A stretch of 64,000 nucleotides of DNA from Brachybacterium massiliense (GTDB lineage: Bacteria > Actinomycetota > Actinomycetes > Actinomycetales > Dermabacteraceae). Below are positions 15,014 to 23,218 of this stretch, piece by piece. A program made the translations under genes and the position numbers. Below the pieces are notes generated by a model that had not been told where the DNA came from, made no database searches, and worked only from the letters and a program-made list of their open reading frames with translations. Position 1 is the stretch's first letter; every line of letters starts with the position of its first letter. The DNA lies in assembly GCF_900184245.1 (NCBI RefSeq), contig NZ_FXXB01000004.1, forward strand, positions 186,001 through 250,000, written 5' to 3'.

Positions 15014-15927
15014 GAGCGCGGTACATCCTCGGAGAGATCCTCACCGGCCTGTGGCGCAACATCTCGATGGTCATCTCCGTCATCATCGTCACCGCCGTCT
15101 CGCTGACCTTCGTGGGCACCGGTGCGCTGATGCAGAAGCAGATCATGGACATGAAGTCGACCCTGGTCGAACAGGCCCAGGTGACGATCTTCCTGTGCTC
15201 TCCGCACTCGACCGCCGCCTCCTGCGCGGGAGGCGCCGCGACCGACGCCCAGATCGCCTCGGTCCGCGAGGCGCTCGAGGGAGACGTGCTCTCCCCGTAC
15301 GTCGCCTCCTACTCCGAGCGCTCCCAGGAGGAGGCGCTGGGGGTCTACCAGGAGCAGTTCGCGGGGGAGAGCTTCGTCTCCAACTTCACCGCGGAGGACA
15401 TGCCCGTCTCCTTCCACATCACCCTCGAGAACGCGGACGACTCCGCCGCCGTGGTGGAGTTCTTCCAGGGCCGTGACGGGGTGGACGAGGTCACCGACCT
15501 GCTCAACGCCTTCGCCCCCTTCATCGACGTGCTGAACCAGTCCACCCTGTTCGCGCTCGGCCTGGCGGTGCTGATGCTGATCGCTGCGCTGCTGCTGGTG
15601 GCCACCACGATCCGCATGTCCGTCGCGGGCAGGCGCCGGGAGATCGCGATCATGCGCCTGGTCGGTGCCTCGAACCTGTTCATCCGCCTGCCGTTCCTGC
15701 TGGAAGGGGCCGTCGCCGCGATCATCGGCGGCGTCATCGCCTCCGGGATGCTGTGGGTGGGACTGCACTACATCGTCCAGGGCTGGCTCGCCCCCACCCT
15801 GGGCGAGCAGCTGATCACCGTCGGCGTCGCCGATCTGGCCTGGGCCGCCCCGCTCCTGATCGCCCTGGGAGCCGTCCTCTCGATCGCCTCCTCGGTGGTC
15901 TCCCTCAACCGCTACCTGAAGGTGTGA
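15010..15927 (+). CDS. ftsX: Cell-division membrane protein FtsX
   Basis: A 305-residue protein with the FtsX layout: an N-terminal membrane helix (NISMVISVIIVTAVSLTFVG), an extracellular domain of about 130 residues with two Cys (FLCSPHSTAASCAG) and three C-terminal membrane helices (from about 178). The extracellular loop normally contacts and activates a coiled-coil hydrolase; the next gene, 2 bases downstream, encodes exactly such a protein. Confidence 0.95.
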   Translation: MRARYILGEILTGLWRNISMVISVIIVTAVSLTFVGTGALMQKQIMDMKSTLVEQAQVTIFLCSPHSTAASCAGGAATDAQIASVREALEGDVLSPYVASYSERSQEEALGVYQEQFAGESFVSNFTAEDMPVSFHITLENADDSAAVVEFFQGRDGVDEVTDLLNAFAPFIDVLNQSTLFALGLAVLMLIAALLLVATTIRMSVAGRRREIAIMRLVGASNLFIRLPFLLEGAVAAIIGGVIASGMLWVGLHYIVQGWLAPTLGEQLITVGVADLAWAAPLLIALGAVLSIASSVVSLNRYLKV

Positions 15928-15929
15928 CG

Positions 15930-17273
15930 ATGTCCCGGAGCAGCCTGCACCGTCCGCTCAGCATGATCGCCGCCGTGCTGGTGGCGCTGCCGATGGTCAT
16001 CTCGCCGTACTCCCCGGCGATGGCCGAGGGCAGCAAGGAGGACAAGATCGCCGAGCGAGAGGAGGTCGAGCGGCAGCTCGAGGACCTGCGGATCGAGCTC
16101 GGCGACGTCAACACCGAGCTGGCCGACACCTATCTCGCCCTGGCCGAGACCGAGCTGATGATCCCCCAGGCGCAGGAGGACCTCGAGACGGCACAGGCCG
16201 AGCTCGAGGAGGCCCGCGAGGAGGATCGCCGGATCGGTGAGCGCCTCACCGCTGCCGAGGAGGAGGAGGAGCGGCTCTCCGGCGCCGTCGAGGAGGGCCA
16301 GGAGGAGGTCGACCGCAGCGGCGGCGAGCTCGCGACCACCGCGCTGAACGCCTACAAGGGCGGCGGCATGCCCAGCCCCTCCACCATCTACCTCGGCAAC
16401 CAGTCCCCCCAGGACGCGGTGGACCGCTCGATGAACTACCGCCTCACTCTCGCCTCCCAGGGCACGCGCCTGGACACCCTGCGCACCGACCAGGTGGTGA
16501 CCGAGAACTCCGCAGAGCGCCTCACGGCAGTCCGTGAGGAGATCAACGAGCTGAAGAAGGACGCGGAGGAAGCCGTCGAGCGCACCGAGAAGGCCGAGGA
16601 GGAGGCCTCCCGGGCGAAGCAGGAGCTCGATGACCTCTACGAGAAGCAGCAGATCCAGCGTGACGATCTCGAGGAGAAGAAGAAGCAGTACGAGGGCGAT
16701 CAGAGCACCCTCGAGACGCGCAGCAGCACCCTGGACAGCGAGATCGAGGAGCTCGCCCGTCAGGAGCGTGAGCGCGAGCGCAAGGAGCGTGAGCGCCGTG
16801 AGCGGGAGCAGAGCAACAGCGCCAGCCGCAGCGGCGGTGGCGGAGGCGGGGGATCCTCCTCGAGCGGTTCCTCGAACAGCGGCGGCTGGGTCTACCCGGT
16901 CAACGCCCGGCTGAACTCCAACTTCGGCTGGCGAGTACACCCGATCTACGGGACCCGGCGCCTCCATGCCGGCGTGGACTTCCCGGTCGCCTGCGGTGTG
17001 CCGGTGGGCGCCACCCACTCCGGTCGCGTGATCGCACGGACCTACAACAGCGGTGCGGGCAACAAGATCATCCTCAGCCACGGCATCCACAACGGCCGGC
17101 TGGTCACCAGCTCGTACCACCACCTGCAGGGCTTCGCGAAGCCCGTGGGTGCGCAGGTCTCCGCAGGCACCACCGTCGGCTACGTGGGCACCACCGGCTC
17201 CTCGACCGGATGCCATCTGCATTTCGAGATCCACGAGGACGGCAACGCCGTCAACCCGGGCAAGTACATCTGA
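15930..17273 (+). CDS. Secreted coiled-coil M23 peptidoglycan hydrolase (EnvC/RipC-type partner of FtsEX)
   Basis: A 447-residue protein; the ATG is 2 bases after the ftsX stop with GAAGGTG upstream. A signal peptide (ending around SPAMAEG, residue 30) leads into a long charged coiled coil (about 32-290), then a Ser/Gly linker and a C-terminal LytM/M23 domain. The zinc motifs are complete: LHAGVD (H346 and D350) and HLHFEIH (H429-H431), so it should be an active endopeptidase rather than a mere activator. FtsEX is expected to gate its activity at the septum. Confidence 0.92.
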   Translation: MSRSSLHRPLSMIAAVLVALPMVISPYSPAMAEGSKEDKIAEREEVERQLEDLRIELGDVNTELADTYLALAETELMIPQAQEDLETAQAELEEAREEDRRIGERLTAAEEEEERLSGAVEEGQEEVDRSGGELATTALNAYKGGGMPSPSTIYLGNQSPQDAVDRSMNYRLTLASQGTRLDTLRTDQVVTENSAERLTAVREEINELKKDAEEAVERTEKAEEEASRAKQELDDLYEKQQIQRDDLEEKKKQYEGDQSTLETRSSTLDSEIEELARQERERERKERERREREQSNSASRSGGGGGGGSSSSGSSNSGGWVYPVNARLNSNFGWRVHPIYGTRRLHAGVDFPVACGVPVGATHSGRVIARTYNSGAGNKIILSHGIHNGRLVTSSYHHLQGFAKPVGAQVSAGTTVGYVGTTGSSTGCHLHFEIHEDGNAVNPGKYI

Positions 17274-17293
17274 ACCCTGCCGGGGACAGGTTG

Positions 17294-17328
17294 ATCACCG
17301 AGCGCGAAAACCGTTCGCGACCGGTGAT
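17294..17328. terminator. Imperfect 15-bp palindrome between ftsEX operon and smpB
   Basis: Arms 17294-17308 and 17314-17328 pair over 13 of 15 positions around a 5-base loop. There is no U-tract. It could end the ftsEX transcript or act as a binding site just upstream of the smpB promoter (TAAGCT at 17339-17344). Confidence 0.45.
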
Positions 17329-17409
17329 GACCACCGCGTAAGCTGTGGTGTCCGGTCGCTCGGTGCGGCCGAGCACGCACGGACCGCGGCGAATGACAGG
17401 AGGGACGCG

Positions 17410-17916
17410 ATGTCGGCGAAGAAGAACGCGGCGAAGAAGGCCGCAGCGGACGACGGGCCCCCGAAGAAGCTCATCGCCTCGAACAAGCGCGCCCGGCACG
17501 ACTACTACATCGACCAGACCTGGGAAGCGGGCATCGTCCTGACCGGCACCGAGGTCAAGTCGCTGCGGGATCGCGGCGCCTCCCTGATCGACGGGTACTG
17601 CTACATCGAGGGCGGCGAGGTGTGGATGGACAACGCCCACATCGCCCCCTACGTCAAGGGCACCTGGACCAATCACGCAGCCCGGCGCAAGCGCAAGCTG
17701 CTGCTGCACAAGGCGGAGATCGAGAAGCTCGCCAGCAAGTCCCGGGAGAAGGGCTTCACCATCGTCCCGATGGAGATGTACTTCCTGGGTTCGCACGCCA
17801 AGGTGGTCATCGGCCTGGGCCGCGGCAAGAAGGAATGGGACAAGCGCCAGACCCTGCGCGAGAAGCAGGATCTCCGCGAGGCGCAGCGCGCCATGCGGCA
17901 GCGCGAACTCGCCTGA
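17410..17916 (+). CDS. smpB: SsrA-binding protein SmpB
   Basis: A 168-residue protein with a Lys/Ala-rich N-terminus and the SmpB core: LIASNKRARHDYYIDQTWEA, GIVLTGTEVKSLRDRGASLI and GSHAKVVIGLGRGKKEWDKR. It delivers tmRNA to stalled ribosomes in trans-translation. AGGAGGGACGCG precedes the ATG. Its RNA partner ssrA lies about 900 bp downstream on the same strand. Confidence 0.97.
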   Translation: MSAKKNAAKKAAADDGPPKKLIASNKRARHDYYIDQTWEAGIVLTGTEVKSLRDRGASLIDGYCYIEGGEVWMDNAHIAPYVKGTWTNHAARRKRKLLLHKAEIEKLASKSREKGFTIVPMEMYFLGSHAKVVIGLGRGKKEWDKRQTLREKQDLREAQRAMRQRELA

Positions 17917-17940
17917 CCGCCCCCGCCCGGCCCGACCCTC

Positions 17941-17972
17941 CCGCGAGGCGCAGCGTGCCATGCGGCAGCGCG
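17941..17972 (+). repeat. Duplicate of the 3' end of smpB
   Basis: The 32 bases at 17941-17972 match 17874-17905, the codons for REAQRAMRQR at the end of smpB, at 31 of 32 positions. The second copy lies after the stop codon, 67 bases downstream. It is most simply a tail duplication. Confidence 0.8.
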
Positions 17973-17997
17973 CGCCGGGCCTTTCCTCCTGCGGGTC

Positions 17998-18612
17998 TCA
18001 GTTCGTGCTGCGGAGGCTGCGACGTTCGAGCCGGGCGACGGTCTGACGGCTCGAGGCGATCAGGGTCTCATCGGCCACACCCAGGCGCTCGCGCATGAAC
18101 AAGGCCCTGCGCGCATCATCGAGCGCCGCCTCCCAGAGCCGTGCGGCCGCCGCCGGACGCTCCGCCCGCTCCTCGGCCAGAGCATGCTCGAAGCGGCACT
18201 TCGCACGATGCTGGAACACCGAGGCCAGCACGGACAGGGACGACGGGGAGGTGGGATCCTCCAGCCCTGTCTCCTCTGCCGCCAGGTCCAGCTGCTCCTC
18301 GGCGGCCAGATGCGCACCCTGCCACTGCAGCACCTGGGCGTAGCGCACCCGGCGCACCGCGCGCATCACCGGCGAGAGGTCGCTCGGCGCGAGTGCCGCA
18401 CGGCCGGCGATCGCGGCCTCGTCGAGACGGCCGAGCATGCGCAGATAGGCGACGGTGCGAGGATCCTCGGGATGCTCCGCGCACCAGACCGCCAGCGCCT
18501 GGGGGTCCTTGACCACTTCGCGCAGGCTGTCGTCATCGATCCGGACCTGCACCTCACCTGCTTCGAAGCTGTTCACCTCCCCATCATCGCCGCTGCGGTG
18601 CGGAGTAGCCAT
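17998..18612 (-). CDS. Hypothetical helical (TPR-like) protein
   Basis: A 204-residue protein, convergent to smpB. After a short beta-like N-terminus (GEVQVRIDDDSLREVVKDPQ) it is made of helical pairs with an Ala-rich pattern (AYLRMLGRLDEAAIAGRAAL, LQWQGAHLAAEEQLDLAAEE) resembling TPR or related helical repeats. The start is uncertain: ATG at 18612, GTG at 18615, or a GTG at about 18576 preceded closely by GGGGAG. No function can be assigned from sequence alone. Confidence 0.65.
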   Translation of the reverse strand: MATPHRSGDDGEVNSFEAGEVQVRIDDDSLREVVKDPQALAVWCAEHPEDPRTVAYLRMLGRLDEAAIAGRAALAPSDLSPVMRAVRRVRYAQVLQWQGAHLAAEEQLDLAAEETGLEDPTSPSSLSVLASVFQHRAKCRFEHALAEERAERPAAAARLWEAALDDARRALFMRERLGVADETLIASSRQTVARLERRSLRSTN

Positions 18613-18648
18613 CACCGGGCGCTTCGCCGTGAGCTGAGGGATATTCGC

Positions 18649-18677
18649 TTCAGATCGTCCCCGTGGCGCGGTAGACT
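18649..18677 (+). promoter_or_regulatory. Promoter upstream of ssrA
   Basis: TTCAGA (18649-18654) and TAGACT (18672-18677) are separated by 17 bases. It points toward the tmRNA gene, giving a precursor leader of about 125 bases. Confidence 0.45.
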
Positions 18678-18809
18678 AGGGGGACGATGCGCGAGGCGGC
18701 CACGTGGAGAGCACGTGGAGACTCGGCATCCGTGGCTGTTTGACAACTGAAGAGTGAGTGCAAGGACGGTCCTCAGGGCCGTCGCCATATGTGTTGCAGA
18801 CCCACGCCA

Positions 18810-19180
18810 GGGGCCGATCGGTTTCGACGGTAGTTGTCCAGCGAGGGGAAGCGGGCCGAGAAGCCAGAGTCATCTCGTAAACGTTCTCTGGAAACCAATA
18901 AGTGCCGAACCCAAGCGCACTGACTTCGCTCTCGCTGCCTGATCAGCGTTAGCAGTCTGGAACCCCGGGAGTGCTCCTGACCCGGATCGTTCCATCATCT
19001 AAGGAGCCACTGCTGCCGACCCTCGTCATCGGGGAAGGATGAACACCTCAGAGTGACTGAGTCCGTCGACGACGTGTCCGTGCGAGCGTCGGGACTGAGA
19101 AGACGTCAATACGGACTGCGCCCGGAGAAGCCCTCGCTCCGCACTATCGGACGCGGGTTCGATTCCCGCCGGCTCCACCA
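18810..19180 (+). ncRNA. ssrA: Transfer-messenger RNA (tmRNA)
   Basis: The 5' end GGGGCCGATCGGTTTCGACG is the conserved tmRNA start, and it pairs with CGGCTCC near the 3' end, followed by an encoded CCA; the T-arm GGTTCGATTCC is present. The resume frame at 18904-18942 encodes AEPKRTDFALAA followed by TGA, ending in the ALAA degradation signal recognised by ClpXP-type proteases. tmRNA with SmpB rescues stalled ribosomes and tags the unfinished protein. A strong terminator follows. Confidence 0.97.
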
Positions 19181-19195
19181 TTGCACTCACCATGA

Positions 19196-19237
19196 GAAGC
19201 CCCCTCACCTGCGCTGATGCGCGGGGGAGGGGGCTTC
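19196..19237 (+). terminator. Terminator of ssrA
   Basis: GAAGCCCCCTC (19196-19206) pairs perfectly with GAGGGGGCTTC (19227-19237), followed by TTCCGTTTT. It would also serve the converging GH3 gene. Confidence 0.8.
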
Positions 19238-19256
19238 TTCCGTTTTCGCGGCGGGG

Positions 19257-21284
19257 TCAGGAGCCGTAGGTCAGGCCGTGGCCGAGCCGGTAACGGTTGC
19301 CATCGGCGTCGACGTACACGTAGGGCCGCCCGTCCATGTGCTGCTCCTTCGCGAAGCCGGGCACGTCATTGGGGGAGGCGCAGCGGCCATCCTCGTCCAC
19401 CGCGATCGCCGCGGCGTCGATCGGGAACGTCAGCGGCAGCCTCCCCGTCGGCGCGAAGCCGGCGAGCATGGCGTCCACCATCACCGGGTCGTCCGTCGCG
19501 AACCCGACCAGCAGCGTGTCCGCGAGCGGCTCGATCTCGTCGAGCAGCCACGGGAACAGCGTGTTCAGCCCGATCACCAGAGTGTCCACGCCCTCGCGGA
19601 TCTCCCGCACCTTCTCGATGTCGATGTGGGAGTGCTCGCCGATGCTCAGGTCGCCGATGCCCACGTACTCGAAGTACGAGCCGATGAACGGGCGCAGCAG
19701 CACGATCGCGACATCCGCCTCGCGGTGATCGGTGGTGAAGTCGATGCCCGGATGCGCCGTGGCGAGCTGCCGGCGCAGCGCATCCAGGCGCCTGACCGTC
19801 AGCTCGGTCGCGAACAGCTCGACGTAGACCCGCTTGCCCGCCAGGGCCTCTTCGCTCAGCGGCAGCACCCCGTCGTGGTTCTTGGCGAGCACCACGGACC
19901 GGCGGTGCGCGTCCTCGGCCGCCGCCTGCGCCTGCGGGTTCTGGACCACTGCGTCGGCCTGCTCGGGATCGACGTAGGGGTTCTCGAACAGGCCGAGCGC
20001 GAACAGCCCCTCGAGCAGCAGCGCGGCGGACTCGTCGAGCCGCTCGGAGGTGAAGTGACCCTTCACGTACGCCTCGCGCACCGAGGCGACATCGTTGGTG
20101 TCGGCGAACATGTCGGTCCCCGCCATGACTGCACGGCCCACGCGTTCGGCGGTGGTGAGCTCCTCGACGCCCCAGGCCATCTTCGAGAGCACCCCGGAGT
20201 CGGAATTGATGTAGCCGCGATGCCCCATCTCGCGCAGCAGGGAGAGGATCTCGCGGTTGAACGCGAAGCCGACCTGCTCGAACTCGCTCACCCGTCCCTG
20301 CGGAGTGGAGGACTTCTCCTCCGAGGGGATCGCGTAGTACGGCATCACCGAGGAGGTGCCGGCGTCCACCGCGGCCTGGAAGGGCGGCAGGTGATAGTCC
20401 TCGAGCGAGCCGGGGGTGGGGTAGATGTTGAAGCGGCCCTCCGCGTAGTGGGGGTCGGTGCCGTTCTCCCGCGCCCCGCCGCCGGGGAAGTGCTTGATCG
20501 TCAGGGCTACGCCGTCGGTGTCGAGGCCCTCGCCGCCATGGAAGCCGCACACCAGCGCCGAGATCGCGGCGCTGACGAACTCGGGATCCTCGCCGAGGGT
20601 GCCCTGGCCTCGGAACCAGCGCGGATCGGTGAGCACATCGGCCATGTGCATGTAGCCGTTGCGCAGGCCGGAGGCGCTCCACTCCGCGCGGGAGTGCTCG
20701 GCGAAGGACTCGATCAGCTCGAGCGAGCCGGTCGCGGCCAGCCCCAGGGTGCCCGGCCACTGCGTGAAGGGAAGATCCTCGGGGGTGCCGCCCATCTTGA
20801 AGGCGCCGGCCTTGTTCTTCGAGTTCGCGGCGACGATCACGGGAATGCCGAAGCGGGAGTGCTCGGCCACCTCGTTCATGGTGTTGATCCAGGTCGCGAT
20901 CCGGGAGCCGGTGGGCTCCTCGCGCATGATGAAGTGGCGGATGCCGAGCTCCGAGATCATCTGCGTGGTGCCCTCGAAGGGGATCCCGGCACTGGTGTGC
21001 GGATCCAGCTTGATCGGCGGGTACTGCTCGTCGAGCACGCCGTCGTGGCTGGTCATCTCCTTGTTGCGCTGGGAGAGGCCCATCGGCCGTGAGGTGATCA
21101 CCATCAAGCCGATCTTCTCGTCCGGGGACATGCGGCGCACCAGATCCGCCGCGCGCTCGGCGGGGGACAGGCGCCAGTCCTCGAAGGGGGTGAGCTGCCC
21201 GTCGCCGTCGAGGTCACGGAAGCGCAGCCCGTCGACCTCGATGATCTGCTTGATCCTGCTGTCGAGGTGAACCTGCTCGGCTAT
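19257..21284 (-). CDS. Glycoside hydrolase family 3 protein with apparent AUA start
   Basis: A 675-residue protein of the GH3 beta-glucosidase type. It has the N-terminal TIM barrel with KHFPGGG, the nucleophile region GYINSDSGVLSKMAW (Asp in SD) and a C-terminal alpha/beta sandwich. Near the N-terminus is an EF-hand-like DLDGDGQLTPFED. There is no signal peptide, so it is probably cytoplasmic. No ATG, GTG or TTG sits near the conserved N-terminus. AGGAGG is followed after 6 bases by ATA GCC GAG CAG (21284 downwards), so either AUA is the start or an ATG has mutated. The nearest upstream GTG is about 20-25 codons away without a site. Confidence 0.8.
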   Translation of the reverse strand: MAEQVHLDSRIKQIIEVDGLRFRDLDGDGQLTPFEDWRLSPAERAADLVRRMSPDEKIGLMVITSRPMGLSQRNKEMTSHDGVLDEQYPPIKLDPHTSAGIPFEGTTQMISELGIRHFIMREEPTGSRIATWINTMNEVAEHSRFGIPVIVAANSKNKAGAFKMGGTPEDLPFTQWPGTLGLAATGSLELIESFAEHSRAEWSASGLRNGYMHMADVLTDPRWFRGQGTLGEDPEFVSAAISALVCGFHGGEGLDTDGVALTIKHFPGGGARENGTDPHYAEGRFNIYPTPGSLEDYHLPPFQAAVDAGTSSVMPYYAIPSEEKSSTPQGRVSEFEQVGFAFNREILSLLREMGHRGYINSDSGVLSKMAWGVEELTTAERVGRAVMAGTDMFADTNDVASVREAYVKGHFTSERLDESAALLLEGLFALGLFENPYVDPEQADAVVQNPQAQAAAEDAHRRSVVLAKNHDGVLPLSEEALAGKRVYVELFATELTVRRLDALRRQLATAHPGIDFTTDHREADVAIVLLRPFIGSYFEYVGIGDLSIGEHSHIDIEKVREIREGVDTLVIGLNTLFPWLLDEIEPLADTLLVGFATDDPVMVDAMLAGFAPTGRLPLTFPIDAAAIAVDEDGRCASPNDVPGFAKEQHMDGRPYVYVDADGNRYRLGHGLTYGS

Positions 21285-21429
21285 CGCTGTCCTCCTGGGG
21301 TGATCGGTGCTCGGGAGAGCGGTGCGGTGCGCACCTCCCTGTCGCCGTCCGCTCACCGTAGTGAGCGCATCGCACCGGGTGGCGCAGTTGTCCCGGATTG
21401 CCCGAGCGGCTCCAGGTCTCGAAGCTGTC

Positions 21430-21465
21430 GCAGGTGCAGCAGGTGCAGCAGGTGCAGCAGGTGCA
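21430..21465 (+). repeat. Four tandem copies of the 9-mer GCAGGTGCA
   Basis: Perfect 9-bp tandem repeats at 21430-21438, 21439-21447, 21448-21456 and 21457-21465 lie between the GH3 gene and the divergent phosphotransferase gene. They could vary in copy number by slippage. Confidence 0.9.
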
Positions 21466-21500
21466 TTGCCCTCTCGGTGGCCCCCTCGTACGGTGTGAGG

Positions 21501-22463
21501 ATGACCGGCGTGACGCCTGCTACACATTCCCTGCCTCCAGCTGACCTGCCGGTGGATCTGCGCCGCATCGAGCTGCTGTGCGCCCGGCTCCGCCCGGAGG
21601 ACGAAGTCCAGCTCGAACGGATCAGCTGGGCGATCGGGCGCGGTCCTCGCGGAGAGGGCTGGGACAACGTGCTGTGGCCGATCGGGATGCTCGACGGGCA
21701 CCAGCTGGTGCTCCGGGTCGCACGGCGAGAATCGACGCGCGGGCTGCTGTCCCGCGAGGTGACCGTGCTGCGGCGGCTGCGCGGCCTGGGCACGGCGCTG
21801 CCGATGGGCCTGCCGACGATCCTCGCGACCGCCGACGACGCGGTCCTGGTGCCCTGGATCGAGGGCACCACCGCCGACCAGGCGGCCCCCGCGACCCGCC
21901 GAGCCACGGCCGTGGACCTGGCGCACATGCTCGCCGCCGTCCACTCCGGGCCCGCGCCCGAGGTGGGGCGCAATCCGGTGCGCGGCGTTCCCCTTGCGAC
22001 GAGGGCCGGCGCCTTCGCCACGGATCTTGAACGGGCTGCGCTGTCTCCTGCGATGCGGGAAAGGGCCGAGGTGCTGTGGGCCGACGGCCTCGCCGCTCCT
22101 GCCTGGCAGGGCCGCGCGCTGCTGCTGCACGGGGACCCCCATCCAGGGAACGTGGTGGTGCCGCCGCCAGGGACCGGCGGCAGGGCCGCGCTGATCGACT
22201 GGGGCGACACCACCCGCGGCGACCCGGCGAGCGATCTGGGCGGGCTGCTGCTGCACCTGCCGTCACCGGTGCTCCTCGAGACCTATCGCCAGAGCGCGGT
22301 GTGGACCGGGATCGAGGACCCGCAGTTCTGGGCGGCGCTGCAGGCACGGGCCTGGGCATGGGCGACGCGCATGGCGCTCGCCCTCGTGCTCACCTACCCT
22401 CCGGGGCACGGTCTCGGGAGCGTTGCACGGCGGCTCCTCGCAGAGAGCGCGCCACCGCGCTGA
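21501..22463 (+). CDS. Aminoglycoside-phosphotransferase-family kinase
   Basis: A 320-residue protein of the APH/ChoK fold. The catalytic loop LLHGDPHPGNVV (HGDxHxxN) and the metal-binding ALIDWGDTTRGDPASDLGGL are complete. N-terminal lobe features (VLRVARRESTRGLLSREVTV, a Lys/Arg plus Glu) are present. The substrate may be a small molecule and need not be an antibiotic. TACGGT (21489-21494) lies 6 bases before the ATG with no ribosome binding site, suggesting a leaderless mRNA. It diverges from the GH3 gene. Confidence 0.85.
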   Translation: MTGVTPATHSLPPADLPVDLRRIELLCARLRPEDEVQLERISWAIGRGPRGEGWDNVLWPIGMLDGHQLVLRVARRESTRGLLSREVTVLRRLRGLGTALPMGLPTILATADDAVLVPWIEGTTADQAAPATRRATAVDLAHMLAAVHSGPAPEVGRNPVRGVPLATRAGAFATDLERAALSPAMRERAEVLWADGLAAPAWQGRALLLHGDPHPGNVVVPPPGTGGRAALIDWGDTTRGDPASDLGGLLLHLPSPVLLETYRQSAVWTGIEDPQFWAALQARAWAWATRMALALVLTYPPGHGLGSVARRLLAESAPPR

Positions 22464-22484
22464 ACCGCTCATGCCGCGCAGGGG

Positions 22485-23030
22485 TCAGGAGGCCCTGGCA
22501 TCCGGGTCTGCGAGGTCTGCGAGCTCGTCATCCAGGACTGCCGGATCGGGCAGCCCCAGCCGTTCGCGCGCGATCTCCGGACCCTGGCACGCGACGCCCT
22601 CTGGGGAGCCCCCGTTCCCGCCGAGCGGGCCGCCGATCAGCACGGAGCCGTTTTCCTCGATGATGTCCTGGGGCAGCAGGAGCCGGTGGGCCGCGAGGTC
22701 GAACACCCGCAGACCATGCTCGTGCGCACGCCGGGCGAGCCAGCCGATCACCGGGCGGAGCGGCCCGTACAGCACCGGCACGAAGGTCGTGCCCAGAGCG
22801 CTCTCGGAGACGTCGCCGTACTTCCATGGGGAGCGCGGATCGAGGCCGTCCTCGGGGAACTCCTCGAGCACCCCCTCGACGAAGCGCGCGATGCGAGGCA
22901 CGGCCGGCTGCGGCTCATGCACCCCGTCGATGAACTGCCCTGCGACGTGCAGGGCGGTGTGCAGGTCCGCGCAGGCGGAGTCGGTGCCGGCCAGCTCAGG
23001 TCCGATCCAGAAGGCGATGCGATAGATCAT
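22485..23030 (-). CDS. Hypothetical protein, 181 aa
   Basis: The ATG at 23030 (MIYRIAFWIGPELAGTDSAC) was chosen over longer frames because the protein-like composition starts there. The sequence has a beta-like N-terminus and mixed alpha/beta body with LRVFDLAAHRLLLPQDIIEE, then a stretch rich in Gly. No signal peptide, membrane helix or catalytic motif is evident. It is convergent with the phosphotransferase gene and divergent from hrpA. Confidence 0.6.
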   Translation of the reverse strand: MIYRIAFWIGPELAGTDSACADLHTALHVAGQFIDGVHEPQPAVPRIARFVEGVLEEFPEDGLDPRSPWKYGDVSESALGTTFVPVLYGPLRPVIGWLARRAHEHGLRVFDLAAHRLLLPQDIIEENGSVLIGGPLGGNGGSPEGVACQGPEIARERLGLPDPAVLDDELADLADPDARAS

Positions 23031-23203
23031 GCCGCAGATCCTGCCTCTCCCCGGCCGCTGCAGCCCTCCGGCGTGCACACTGCGCTGGTCAGCCGCCGCG
23101 CTGACCGGTCCTCCACAGCGGATATCGAACCTCTCGCCCCCTCCGGCCGCGACGCTGCCGTCCCCGCGCAGGAATCGGCACGACGAGCAGGGGAGCACCC
23201 ACG

Positions 23204-23209
23204 TACAGT
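23204..23209 (+). promoter_or_regulatory. hrpA -10 box, probable leaderless start
   Basis: TACAGT ends 9 bases before the ATG of hrpA, and no Shine-Dalgarno sequence intervenes. Confidence 0.45.
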
Positions 23210-23218
23210 GGACCCGCC

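Noticed and set aside
21285-22256. Long N-terminal extension of the GH3 gene
   Set aside because: The open frame runs antisense through the phosphotransferase-like gene and is low-complexity; the conserved GH3 sequence begins at about 21284.
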